42,194 nt of DNA from Myxococcales bacterium. GTDB taxonomy: Bacteria; Myxococcota_A; Polyangia; Haliangiales; Haliangiaceae. Shown here piece after piece: positions 1 through 6,586 of the stretch. The stretch covers positions 1-42,194 of the forward strand of contig JAQBQE010000052.1 in NCBI GenBank assembly GCA_028287135.1. Direction: 5' to 3'. Numbering within the stretch: the first letter of the stretch is position 1; the number at the start of each line of letters is the position of its first letter. A model generated the notes under the pieces. That model ran no database searches. It was not told the DNA's origin and was given only the letters and a program-made list of their open reading frames with translations. The translations under genes and the position numbers were made by a program.

Positions 1-397
1 AGACCGAGCTCGAGGACGCAAACACGAGCCGGCGCAGGCCGAGCTGGCGCATCCGCTCGATGATCACGCCGGTCCCCTTGATGTTGGTCTCGAGGTACCT
101 CAGCGGCTGGGCGAGTGAGGGCCGGACTCCGGCCAGGGCCGCAAGGTGGCAGACCACGTCGACATCGGGGGTGATCACGGTCTCGATCGCGGCCGGGTCA
201 CAGATGTCCCCGTTGACCAGCCGGAACCGGTCCGCGGGCTTGTGGGCCAGCTGGGCCGCGTTGGACCGCTTGATCTCGGCCGGGTACAGGTAGCCGTCGA
301 ACGAGTCGATCCCGGTGACCTGGTGCCCCTGCCGCAGGAGGCGCTCCGTCGTGTGGGAGCCGATGAACCCTGCCGCTCCGGTGACGACCACGTGCAT
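1..397 (-). CDS. NAD-dependent nucleotide-sugar epimerase/dehydratase, N-terminal part (cut by window edge)
   Basis: Reading the minus strand from ATG 397-395 gives an open frame that runs off the left edge, about 132 codons. It begins MHVVVTGAAGFIGSHTTERL, so the Rossmann glycine motif GAAGFIG lies at residues 7-13. An acidic residue follows the second strand (GIDSFDGY), then NGDICD, and then HLAALAGVRPSLAQP. This is the classic layout of extended short-chain dehydrogenases such as UDP-glucose or UDP-glucuronate 4-epimerase. The AGVRPS segment is common in UDP-glucuronate 4-epimerases, so that is the favoured subtype (inference). The catalytic YxxxK lies beyond the window. It is divergent from the EPS genes on its right, and probably supplies a nucleotide sugar to the same locus. 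Confidence 0.85.
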   Translation of the reverse strand, partial: MHVVVTGAAGFIGSHTTERLLRQGHQVTGIDSFDGYLYPAEIKRSNAAQLAHKPADRFRLVNGDICDPAAIETVITPDVDVVCHLAALAGVRPSLAQPLRYLETNIKGTGVIIERMRQLGLRRLVFASSSSV

Positions 398-486
398 GCG
401 CGGACTCTACGATACGAGTCCCGTTCATTTGGGCGGCCCCGCACACTCCGGACGCCTCACGGAGACCTCTCCGAACCGAATGGCGT

Positions 487-515
487 GAACGCTGGCGCTA
501 ACCCGGCGACTAACC
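487..515 (+). promoter_or_regulatory. ECF-type promoter-like element, site A
   Basis: GAACG, 16 nt, then GACTAACC. It shares its two boxes with four other intergenic sites here (2990, 5912, 24237, 32456). GAAC plus a CTAA box about 20 nt further on is the layout of extracytoplasmic-function sigma promoters. It points toward the beta-barrel gene at 624, leaving a leader of about 100 nt. The function is inferred from recurrence and position only. Confidence 0.5.
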
Positions 516-579
516 GACCATCCTCGCCAGTCTCCCAGGATTCAGCGTGAGTTAGCGCTGATCATCACTGCTGCGGTTG

Positions 580-608
580 TTGACGTACCTACACTGGATC
601 TCTACCAT
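580..608 (+). promoter_or_regulatory. Possible sigma-70-like promoter before the beta-barrel gene
   Basis: TTGACG (580-585), a 17-nt spacer and TACCAT (603-608) lie just upstream of ATG 624. The -35 box matches 5/6 and the -10 box 4/6 of the consensus. If used, transcription would start only about 10 nt before the ATG, giving an almost leaderless message. It could be a second promoter beside site A (487-515), or a chance match. Confidence 0.3.
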
Positions 609-623
609 GCCCGTGGTTTTCTG

Positions 624-1940
624 ATGATTCGATTCGCTTCGCTCACCGGCCTGTTCGTTGCTGCTCTCGCGGTTCCCGCGGCGGCCGACGACAGCATTGA
701 TTCGATCTCCGATTCGGGGCCGTCGATCGCTCCCACCGGAATCATGGCCCCTATCTCGATCGTCGAGGGTCCAGGTATCAAGGTCGGCGAAGGCACGGTG
801 CTCCACCCGATCCTCGGGCTCGAAACGGGCTTCGTCTCGAACGCCTTCTACGAGGAGACGGATCCGGTCGCGACCGGCATACTCCGCCTTGTCGCTCAGA
901 TCCACACCGCCTCGCTGTCGCGGCAGCGCCTCGCGATTCCAGACGGCAACGATATCCCCGAGAATCTCGGCTCGCATCAATACCGCGCCGGGCTCCGACT
1001 CTCGTACGACCTCTATCTCTCTGGGCGGGACTCGCTACAGGATCAAGGCGGCCTCGGAGTCGGCGCCCTGCTGCGTGGCCACGTCCTGCCGCAGTCGACG
1101 TGGTCGTTCCTCTACCTCGACAACTTCGAGCGCGTGATCCGGGCGACGAACTTCGAGAGCCAAGAGCGCACGAACCGCGACATCAACCGCCTTCAGCTGG
1201 GCGTCCAGTTCGCGCCCGAGGGTCGCTCGGTCAAGGGTCTCCTCCACGTCGAGAACGTGATCGACTACTTCGAGGATGACACCCAGCAGTTCGCCAACCG
1301 CATGCAGAACAGCGTCGGTCTGTCGGTGAGCTGGCGCTTCCGTCCCGTCACCGTGTTTTTCGGGGATCTGACCCAGGGCTACTTCACCGGCATCGGCGAC
1401 AGCACGAAGGTCGATTCATTCCCGCTGACCGTCGCGGGCGGCATCCAGACGCTGCTCTCCCTGAAGACCACTCTCGTCGCGCGCATCGGTTACACCAACG
1501 GCTTCTACGAGTCGGGGCCCAACTTCTCGGCAATCCTGGGCGGTCTGCAGTTCGGATATCGCTACACCCCGACGGGCCGCATCACCGGACTTTACGAGTA
1601 CACGCACCAGGACTCGATCAACGCCAACTTCTACCGTGACCACGCGGTGCGTTTGAACATCGAGCAGGAGTTGGCCCCCTTCCTCCTCACCTTGGCTCCC
1701 GAGGCCCGCCTCCGCCGCTATCAGGGTGTGACGCGCGTCGTTCCCGGTGGTTCCGACACACGCGATGACGTGATCCTCTCCGTCACGGGCGGCCTCCGGT
1801 ATCACTTTCGCGACTCGCTTGCCGGCATCATCGAGTACCGGCTCACGGCCGTCGAGACAGACTACATGACGGGCGTCTTCGGTGACGATCCGTCGTACGT
1901 GCGCCACGAAATCATCGCTGGCGTTCGCGCCGCGCTGTGA
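624..1940 (+). CDS. Outer-membrane beta-barrel protein, probable polysaccharide-export porin
   Basis: 438 residues. It starts with a signal peptide (MIRFASLTGLFVAALAVPAAA, cleavage near residue 21). The rest is alternating hydrophobic/polar strands rich in Tyr, Phe, Arg and Gly, for example LRLSYDLYLSG, GLSVSWRFRP, GLQFGYRY and GGLRYHFRDSLAGIIEYR, with no soluble-enzyme motif. This resembles the putative beta-barrel porin group (BBP2-like) found in EPS loci. In Myxococcus xanthus such barrels (the WzpX/WzpS/WzpB type) pair with short OPX proteins. A short OPX lies at 5975-6583, so a role as the membrane-spanning half of the exporter is likely (inference). No clear Shine-Dalgarno precedes the ATG. 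The next gene overlaps its stop by 4 nt. Confidence 0.75.
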   Translation: MIRFASLTGLFVAALAVPAAADDSIDSISDSGPSIAPTGIMAPISIVEGPGIKVGEGTVLHPILGLETGFVSNAFYEETDPVATGILRLVAQIHTASLSRQRLAIPDGNDIPENLGSHQYRAGLRLSYDLYLSGRDSLQDQGGLGVGALLRGHVLPQSTWSFLYLDNFERVIRATNFESQERTNRDINRLQLGVQFAPEGRSVKGLLHVENVIDYFEDDTQQFANRMQNSVGLSVSWRFRPVTVFFGDLTQGYFTGIGDSTKVDSFPLTVAGGIQTLLSLKTTLVARIGYTNGFYESGPNFSAILGGLQFGYRYTPTGRITGLYEYTHQDSINANFYRDHAVRLNIEQELAPFLLTLAPEARLRRYQGVTRVVPGGSDTRDDVILSVTGGLRYHFRDSLAGIIEYRLTAVETDYMTGVFGDDPSYVRHEIIAGVRAAL

Positions 1941-2953
1941 ACCGACGTCCACGCGTCGCCGTGATCGGCGCCGGTGCGTGGGGCCTCAACCACGTTCGCG
2001 TCGTCGCGAGTGAGCCGCGGTGCGAGCTGGTCGCTATCGTCGATCGCGATCCTGCCGCCTGCGCGCGTGGCAAGGAGCTCGCGCCCGGTGCATCCGTCCT
2101 CCACGATCCCGAACAAGTGTTCGCCGATCCATCGATCGAGATCGTCGTCGTCGCCACGCCCGCGCCGACGCACGCCAACATCACCTGCGCGGCACTCGCC
2201 GCGGACAAGCACGTCCTCGTCGAGAAACCACTAGCGCTGTCGACCATGGACGCCCAGCAGATCGCCGACTCTGCGGCCCGCTCCCGACGCGTGCTGATGG
2301 TCGGGCACTTGATGGTGTTCCATCCCGCCATCGCCCGGCTGCGCGAGTTGCTCCGATCCGGCGCTCTCGGTTTTCTCCACTACGTCCACTCGACGCGCGC
2401 GAACCTGGGGCGGATCCGCCGCGACGAGAACGCGCTGTGGAGCTTTGGACCCCACGAGCTGTCGATGCTCGATCACCTGCTCGAACGCTCGCCGGTCAGC
2501 GTGACGGCGCGCGGCCAGTGCGTGCTGCAGCCGGGGATCGAAGATGTGGTCTTCCTCACGCTCCGCTATGCCGGCGGCGAGATGGCCCATCTCCACCTAT
2601 CGTGGCTGCATCCGCGCAAGGAGCGACGCCTCACGTTGGTGTGCTCGCAGAAGATGGTCGAGTTCGACGACGTAGCTCCTGAGAAGTTGCGCATTTACGA
2701 CAAGGGCTACGACCGGCCCCCGCAGTTCACGCAATTTGCGGAGTACCTCACGCTGCGCGACGGTGACGTCTACATTCCTCAGCTCCCGATGGACGAGCCA
2801 CTGAAGCTACAGCTGCGCCACCTCCTCGATTGCATCGCGACCGGCGGACGCCCCACCACCGATATAGCGAGCGCTCTGCGCATCGTAGCGACGCTGGAGG
2901 CGGCTCAGCGCTCGCTCGCCAGCGACGGCGTCCCGGTCAATCTCGGGACTTGA
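1937..2953 (+). CDS. Gfo/Idh/MocA-family sugar oxidoreductase (WlbA/WbpB-like)
   Basis: 338 residues. The GTG start lies inside the stop of the barrel gene (GTGA overlap), so the two are probably coupled. The N-terminal Rossmann motif VAVIGAGAWGLNHVRVV lies at residues 7-23. It is followed by VATPAPTHA and the family signature VEKPLAL, with the conserved Glu-Lys-Pro. The C-terminal half has the Gfo/Idh substrate-domain pattern (GPHELSMLDHLL; LSWLHPRKERRLTLV). The SWL.P.K and DD...L.IYDKGY features resemble WlbA/WbpB enzymes, which oxidise C3 of UDP-N-acetylglucosaminuronate using NAD. That substrate is inferred, not shown. It presumably modifies a nucleotide sugar for the EPS repeat unit. An inositol-dehydrogenase-like activity is the main alternative. 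Confidence 0.8.
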   Translation: MNRRPRVAVIGAGAWGLNHVRVVASEPRCELVAIVDRDPAACARGKELAPGASVLHDPEQVFADPSIEIVVVATPAPTHANITCAALAADKHVLVEKPLALSTMDAQQIADSAARSRRVLMVGHLMVFHPAIARLRELLRSGALGFLHYVHSTRANLGRIRRDENALWSFGPHELSMLDHLLERSPVSVTARGQCVLQPGIEDVVFLTLRYAGGEMAHLHLSWLHPRKERRLTLVCSQKMVEFDDVAPEKLRIYDKGYDRPPQFTQFAEYLTLRDGDVYIPQLPMDEPLKLQLRHLLDCIATGGRPTTDIASALRIVATLEAAQRSLASDGVPVNLGT

Positions 2954-2989
2954 TCCTCGTGAGGGCGTCCGGCATAACAGGCCCCTTTT

Positions 2990-3019
2990 GAACGCTGGCG
3001 GTCGCCGCCGCGACTAACC
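2990..3019 (+). promoter_or_regulatory. ECF-type promoter-like element, site B
   Basis: GAACG, 17 nt, GACTAACC. It sits in the 82-nt gap before the autokinase gene. The downstream box ends 16 nt before GTG 3036, and the ribosome-binding site TTGGAG (3025-3030) falls between. Its first 11 bases (GAACGCTGGCG) and last 10 (GCGACTAACC) are nearly identical to site A. Confidence 0.55.
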
Positions 3020-3035
3020 CTGGCTTGGAGATCAT

Positions 3036-5216
3036 GTGAGTTTGACCGGCCAGACGACCGAACCGACCGATGACTCGGCCGACCTGCTGAACATCGATGT
3101 ACGGCGCTACCTGAAAGCGCTCCGGCGCTACATGTTCCCGCTGCTCGCGCTCATCGCACTCGCGGTCACCGGCGCCGTGATCTACACGAGCCGGCAGCCG
3201 AAGATCTACGAGGCCAAGGCATCGGTGCAGATCGAGCCGCGGCTCCCCGATCTCCTTGGCCAGGGCGAGAACGGCCTCATGGGGATCACCGGACTCACGA
3301 CCGGTGGACTCGATTACTACAAGCAACAGCGCCAGGTGCTCGCGAGCTACACACTGATCAAGCAGACGGTCCAGGACCATCAGCTCGTGGTGAAGCTGCT
3401 CAGCGAGAGCGAGCGCGCAGGCCTGCGCCCCGATGCGCAGCTCGAGCTCGCCACGCGAGTACTCCAGAAGACGTTGACGGTGAAGTATCCCGAGCAGGAT
3501 CGCATCATGTACGTCGTCGTTCGCAGCGAGAGCGCGAACCTCGCCGCGGAGATCGCCAACGATCACATCGCGACGTACGTCGCGTACGCCAAGGGCCTAC
3601 TCACTGTCGATACGCAGCAGGCATCGAAGGCGCTGACCAGCGAGTTCGATCAGGCAGCCATGAAGCTGCAGGAATCTGAGGCGCGGCTCTACCAGTTCCA
3701 GAAGGACGAGGAGCTGCTCGCAGTCTCCCTCGAGGATCGACAGAGCCTCGTGTCCTCGAACATCACCTCGTACACGGCGCGGCTCAACGAGTCACGCGCG
3801 CGCCGGATCGAGCTCGGTTCCAAGCTCGAGCGGATGAAGAAGGCCTCCGCGATGGAGGTCCTCGACTCGCCCATCCTGATGATGGGCGACAGCGCGTCGT
3901 TCGATGTACTGCGCGCGCAGTACTACACCGAGCGCAACGTGTTCCTTCAGATCGAGAAGGAAGTCGGCCCAAGGAACCCCGAGTACCAGAAGCAGAAATC
4001 CAAGGTCGATGACCTGTACTCGGCGCTGCAGTCCGAGGCCAAGCGCATTGTCGGCGGCGTCCAGGAGAACTACGAGGCTGCGCTCAGCACCGAGCGGCAG
4101 CTCGGCGCCGAGGTCGAGCGGTACAAGAAGGAAGCCTTCGATCTCGGTCCGAAGATCGTCGCGTACAACGAGATCCAGCGCACCAAGCGGAACTGGGAGG
4201 ACAAGTACAACATCCTCCGCGGTCGGCTCTCGACGAGCGAGATGTCGGGGCGCATGAACACCGAGATCAGCACGCACGTGAAGCCGCTTGATCCCGCGCT
4301 GCCTGCCACCAAGCCGGTGTCCCCGAGCCTGCGCACCAACGTGGCGATCGCCACCACGCTCGCTCTGTTGCTCGGGATCGGCCTCGTGTTCCTCAGCGTG
4401 TTCCTCGACCGCACGATCAAGACGACCAGCGATGCCCAGGCCGCCGCCGGCGTGCCGGTCCTCGGCTTCATCCCGATGCTCGGCGAGATCAGCGCCGACA
4501 CCAAGGGCCGCGACCTCTACGTGCACACGCACCCGAAGTCACTCGTGGCCGAGAGCTGTCGCGCGCTCCGCACCAACATCCTGTTCTCCTCGGCCGATCG
4601 AAGCCTGAAGACGCTGATCGTCTCGAGCGCCAACCAGCGCGAGGGCAAGACGACGTCGGTGATCTACCTGGGCACTACGATGGCGCAGAGCGGCCAGAAG
4701 GTCCTGCTGATCGACACCGACATGCGGCGCCCGCGCCTCCACGAATCGACGGGGGTTCCACGGAACCACGGCCTGTCGAACCTGATCCTCGGCGACAAGA
4801 GCTACGACGACGTCATCAAGACGACCGAGATCCCGAACCTGTTCGTGCTGCCGTGCGGCCCGTTGCCACCGAACCCGGCCGAGCTGCTGATGACCAACCG
4901 GTTCAAGGTCGTGCTCGCAGAGCTCGCGACCCGGTTCGATCGGATTATCCTCGACTCACCGCCGGTGCAGGCGGTGACCGATGCCGTCGTGCTGTCCAAG
5001 CTCGTCGACGGCGTGATCCTGGTAGTCCGCGCGGACAAGACGCTGCGCGAGGATGTGAAGCGCTCGTCCAAGGCGATCCACGACGTCGGTGGCTCGATCT
5101 TCGGTGTGATCGTCAACGAGGTGAACACGAGCGACCGCTCGTACTACAGCTACGGCTACGGCTACGGCTACGACGCTAACGACCCGCGCGCCGCCGATCC
5201 GGCGCCCGAGGTCTAG
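3036..5216 (+). CDS. Wzc-like polysaccharide co-polymerase / tyrosine autokinase (fused Wzz + BY-kinase)
   Basis: 726 residues. It starts at GTG, since the upstream ATG 3034 reads straight into a stop, and TTGGAG sits 5 nt before it. An N-terminal Wzz domain begins with TM1 at about 33-51. A long, partly coiled periplasmic region (about 195-400) follows, with TM2 at about 435-457. The cytoplasmic BY-kinase domain has the ESCRALRTN oligomerisation motif (506-514), Walker A ANQREGKTT (532-540, Lys538), Walker A' VLLIDTDMRRPR (556-567) and Walker B RIILDSPP (636-643). The C-terminus is a tyrosine cluster (Tyr703, 704, 706, 708, 710, 712). These proteins control chain length and export of EPS through cycles of Tyr phosphorylation and bridge the inner membrane to the OPX. 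The cognate phosphatase is not in the window. Confidence 0.95.
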   Translation: MSLTGQTTEPTDDSADLLNIDVRRYLKALRRYMFPLLALIALAVTGAVIYTSRQPKIYEAKASVQIEPRLPDLLGQGENGLMGITGLTTGGLDYYKQQRQVLASYTLIKQTVQDHQLVVKLLSESERAGLRPDAQLELATRVLQKTLTVKYPEQDRIMYVVVRSESANLAAEIANDHIATYVAYAKGLLTVDTQQASKALTSEFDQAAMKLQESEARLYQFQKDEELLAVSLEDRQSLVSSNITSYTARLNESRARRIELGSKLERMKKASAMEVLDSPILMMGDSASFDVLRAQYYTERNVFLQIEKEVGPRNPEYQKQKSKVDDLYSALQSEAKRIVGGVQENYEAALSTERQLGAEVERYKKEAFDLGPKIVAYNEIQRTKRNWEDKYNILRGRLSTSEMSGRMNTEISTHVKPLDPALPATKPVSPSLRTNVAIATTLALLLGIGLVFLSVFLDRTIKTTSDAQAAAGVPVLGFIPMLGEISADTKGRDLYVHTHPKSLVAESCRALRTNILFSSADRSLKTLIVSSANQREGKTTSVIYLGTTMAQSGQKVLLIDTDMRRPRLHESTGVPRNHGLSNLILGDKSYDDVIKTTEIPNLFVLPCGPLPPNPAELLMTNRFKVVLAELATRFDRIILDSPPVQAVTDAVVLSKLVDGVILVVRADKTLREDVKRSSKAIHDVGGSIFGVIVNEVNTSDRSYYSYGYGYGYDANDPRAADPAPEV

Positions 5217-5247
5217 TTGCTGGCATCCACGCGGTGCAGCGCAGACG

Positions 5248-5280
5248 AAAAAAACCACCGCTCTGTGCGGTGGTTTTGTT
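5248..5280. terminator. Bidirectional rho-independent terminator
   Basis: An 11-bp perfect stem (AAAACCACCGC 5251-5261 with GCGGTGGTTTT 5267-5277) and a 5-nt loop, flanked by an A-run on the left and GTTT on the right. It lies between the convergent autokinase and 185-residue-protein genes, so it can serve both strands. Confidence 0.85.
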
Positions 5281-5297
5281 TGCGAGCCTCGCGACGT

Positions 5298-5855
5298 TCA
5301 GTTGAACGGCGATGCGTACGCGGGCGGCTCGACTTCGACAGCGCCGAACGGGACGCCACTGGTCGGGTCATCCTCGATCTCAGGCGACGTCACCGTTGCA
5401 TCGGAGTTGCCGGGAACGATCTCGCCCTCGCCAACACACGCCTCGGCCTCTTCGCGAACCTTGTGCGTATCGACGCCGGCCTTCTCGAGGCGCGGGAACA
5501 CCGCGAACCGCGCGTCCGTGTCGATCGACGCGGTCAGCTCGGCCTGCGTGTTGTCGAAGATGTTGGTCTCGGCCTTGAGCTTGACGAACTTATCGTTCAC
5601 GCAGGACAGCTTGATGATGTCCTTCTGCTGGCGAGCGAGCGTCTGGAGGTGCTGGACGCGCTGAATATCCGTGCGAACCTGCGCCGTGAGCGCCTGGCTA
5701 CGAACCTTCATCTCGTCCGCCGAGAGCTGACCCTGAGGCGCAGGCGCCGCCGGATCGGTCGGAGGGGTGGCCGGCACCACCGGCTGCGCGTAGAGCTGGC
5801 TCGCGATCAGCATCGCAGCCACCGCCGGCAGTCCCGATTTCTTGAACCTTTTCAT
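5298..5855 (-). CDS. Small secreted protein of unknown function
   Basis: 185 residues. A signal peptide with a KRFKK basic start and a hydrophobic core ends near QLYAQP (about residue 23). A Pro/Ala-rich linker (about 24-42) follows. The mature part is mostly helical and charged, with TAQVRTDIQRVQHLQTLARQQKDIIK. It has two cysteines (LSCVND and EACVGE) that could form a disulfide. The C-terminus is acidic (SPEIEDD). I recognise no family. It sits convergent to the autokinase and divergent from the OPX gene, and has its own copy of the ECF-like promoter element (5912-5941). An exported helper of the EPS machine is therefore plausible (inference only). AAGG lies about 10 nt before the ATG. Confidence 0.7.
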   Translation of the reverse strand: MKRFKKSGLPAVAAMLIASQLYAQPVVPATPPTDPAAPAPQGQLSADEMKVRSQALTAQVRTDIQRVQHLQTLARQQKDIIKLSCVNDKFVKLKAETNIFDNTQAELTASIDTDARFAVFPRLEKAGVDTHKVREEAEACVGEGEIVPGNSDATVTSPEIEDDPTSGVPFGAVEVEPPAYASPFN

Positions 5856-5875
5856 GTGCTTCGTGCCTTGGCAGG

Positions 5876-5893
5876 TACAATATCTCGATTGTA
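5876..5893. repeat. Inverted repeat TACAAT-N6-ATTGTA
   Basis: A perfect 6-bp dyad with a 6-nt spacer. It lies between promoter element C and the start of the 185-residue protein gene, in what would be its leader. It is operator-like, but AT-rich dyads of this length can occur by chance. Confidence 0.35.
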
Positions 5894-5911
5894 TTGACGA
5901 GTCAACCTAGT

Positions 5912-5941
5912 GGTTAGTCACCACACGGTGGCCTTACGTTC
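5912..5941 (-). promoter_or_regulatory. ECF-type promoter-like element, site C
   Basis: On the minus strand: GAACG, 17 nt, GACTAACC. The box nearest the gene ends 57 nt before ATG 5855 of the small secreted protein. The spacing is identical to sites B, D and E. No plus-strand copy was found for the OPX gene on the other side of this gap. Confidence 0.5.
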
Positions 5942-5964
5942 ATGCGGACGATAAGACCTTGAAC

Positions 5965-5982
5965 ACCGGCAATCATGCCGGT
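5965..5982 (+). repeat. Hairpin over the first possible OPX start codon
   Basis: ACCGGC (5965-5970), a loop AATCAT, and GCCGGT (5977-5982). The ATG at 5975 lies in the loop and edge of this 6-bp stem. Either the true start is the later ATG 5999, or the hairpin tempers translation. This is a structural observation only. Confidence 0.35.
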
Positions 5983-6583
5983 ATCTCAGTCGCCAGTCAT
6001 GTGGCGGTCTCTCCTGTTGGTCGTGCTGCTCGTCGGGTGTTCCGACAACCCTCCGCCGATCTACCCAACGACCGCGCCGATCGATGATGCCCAGCTCACG
6101 CTGGGACCCGGCGACAAGATCGAGCTCGTGGTCTACGCCGGAACGCGCCAGTCCAAGGCCGCGTATGTGCTCGATGCCGCGGGTGGTATGGAGGTCCAGT
6201 TCATCGGGACCATCGACGCCAAGGGCAAGACCGTCAGATCCGTCCAGACCGAGATCCAGAGCAAGCTCGCGGATGGCTTTCTGATCGACCCGATCGTGTC
6301 GCTGACCGTGCTCGAGATCAACTCGCGCAAGCTCTCGGTCCTCGGTCAGGTCCTCCGGAGTGGCACGATCAAGTTCACTCCCGGGATGACGATCACGGAA
6401 GCGATCGCGCAATCCGGAGGCTTCGCGCCGATGGCCCGCAAGAACATGGTCAAGGTCACGCGGACGGTCGATGGCAAGCCGGCGATCTACAAGATCCCGG
6501 TGGAGATGATTGCCGAAGGCTCGCGCCCGAACTTCCCGATGATGCCAGGCGATGAGATCTTCGTGCCCGAACGGCCCTGGTAG
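5975..6583 (+). CDS. Short OPX polysaccharide-export lipoprotein (Wza-like, lacking the C-terminal helix)
   Basis: 202 residues from ATG 5975. The in-frame ATG 5999 (194 residues) gives a cleaner signal peptide (MWRSLLLVVLLVGC), and neither start has a clear Shine-Dalgarno. The lipobox LVGC puts the lipidated Cys at residue 22. A poly-export (PES) domain covers about 41-112 (LGPGDKIELVVY) and one SLBB-like domain about 118-170 (VLGQVLRSGTIKF, TITEAIAQSGGF). The protein stops at PGDEIFVPERPW. E. coli Wza is near 380 residues and ends in an amphipathic helix that crosses the outer membrane. This one has no such helix, so it needs a partner barrel, for which the 624-1940 gene is the obvious candidate. 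Its gene is followed 3 nt later by the polymerase. Confidence 0.9.
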   Translation: MPVSQSPVMWRSLLLVVLLVGCSDNPPPIYPTTAPIDDAQLTLGPGDKIELVVYAGTRQSKAAYVLDAAGGMEVQFIGTIDAKGKTVRSVQTEIQSKLADGFLIDPIVSLTVLEINSRKLSVLGQVLRSGTIKFTPGMTITEAIAQSGGFAPMARKNMVKVTRTVDGKPAIYKIPVEMIAEGSRPNFPMMPGDEIFVPERPW

Positions 6584-6586
6584 CGC

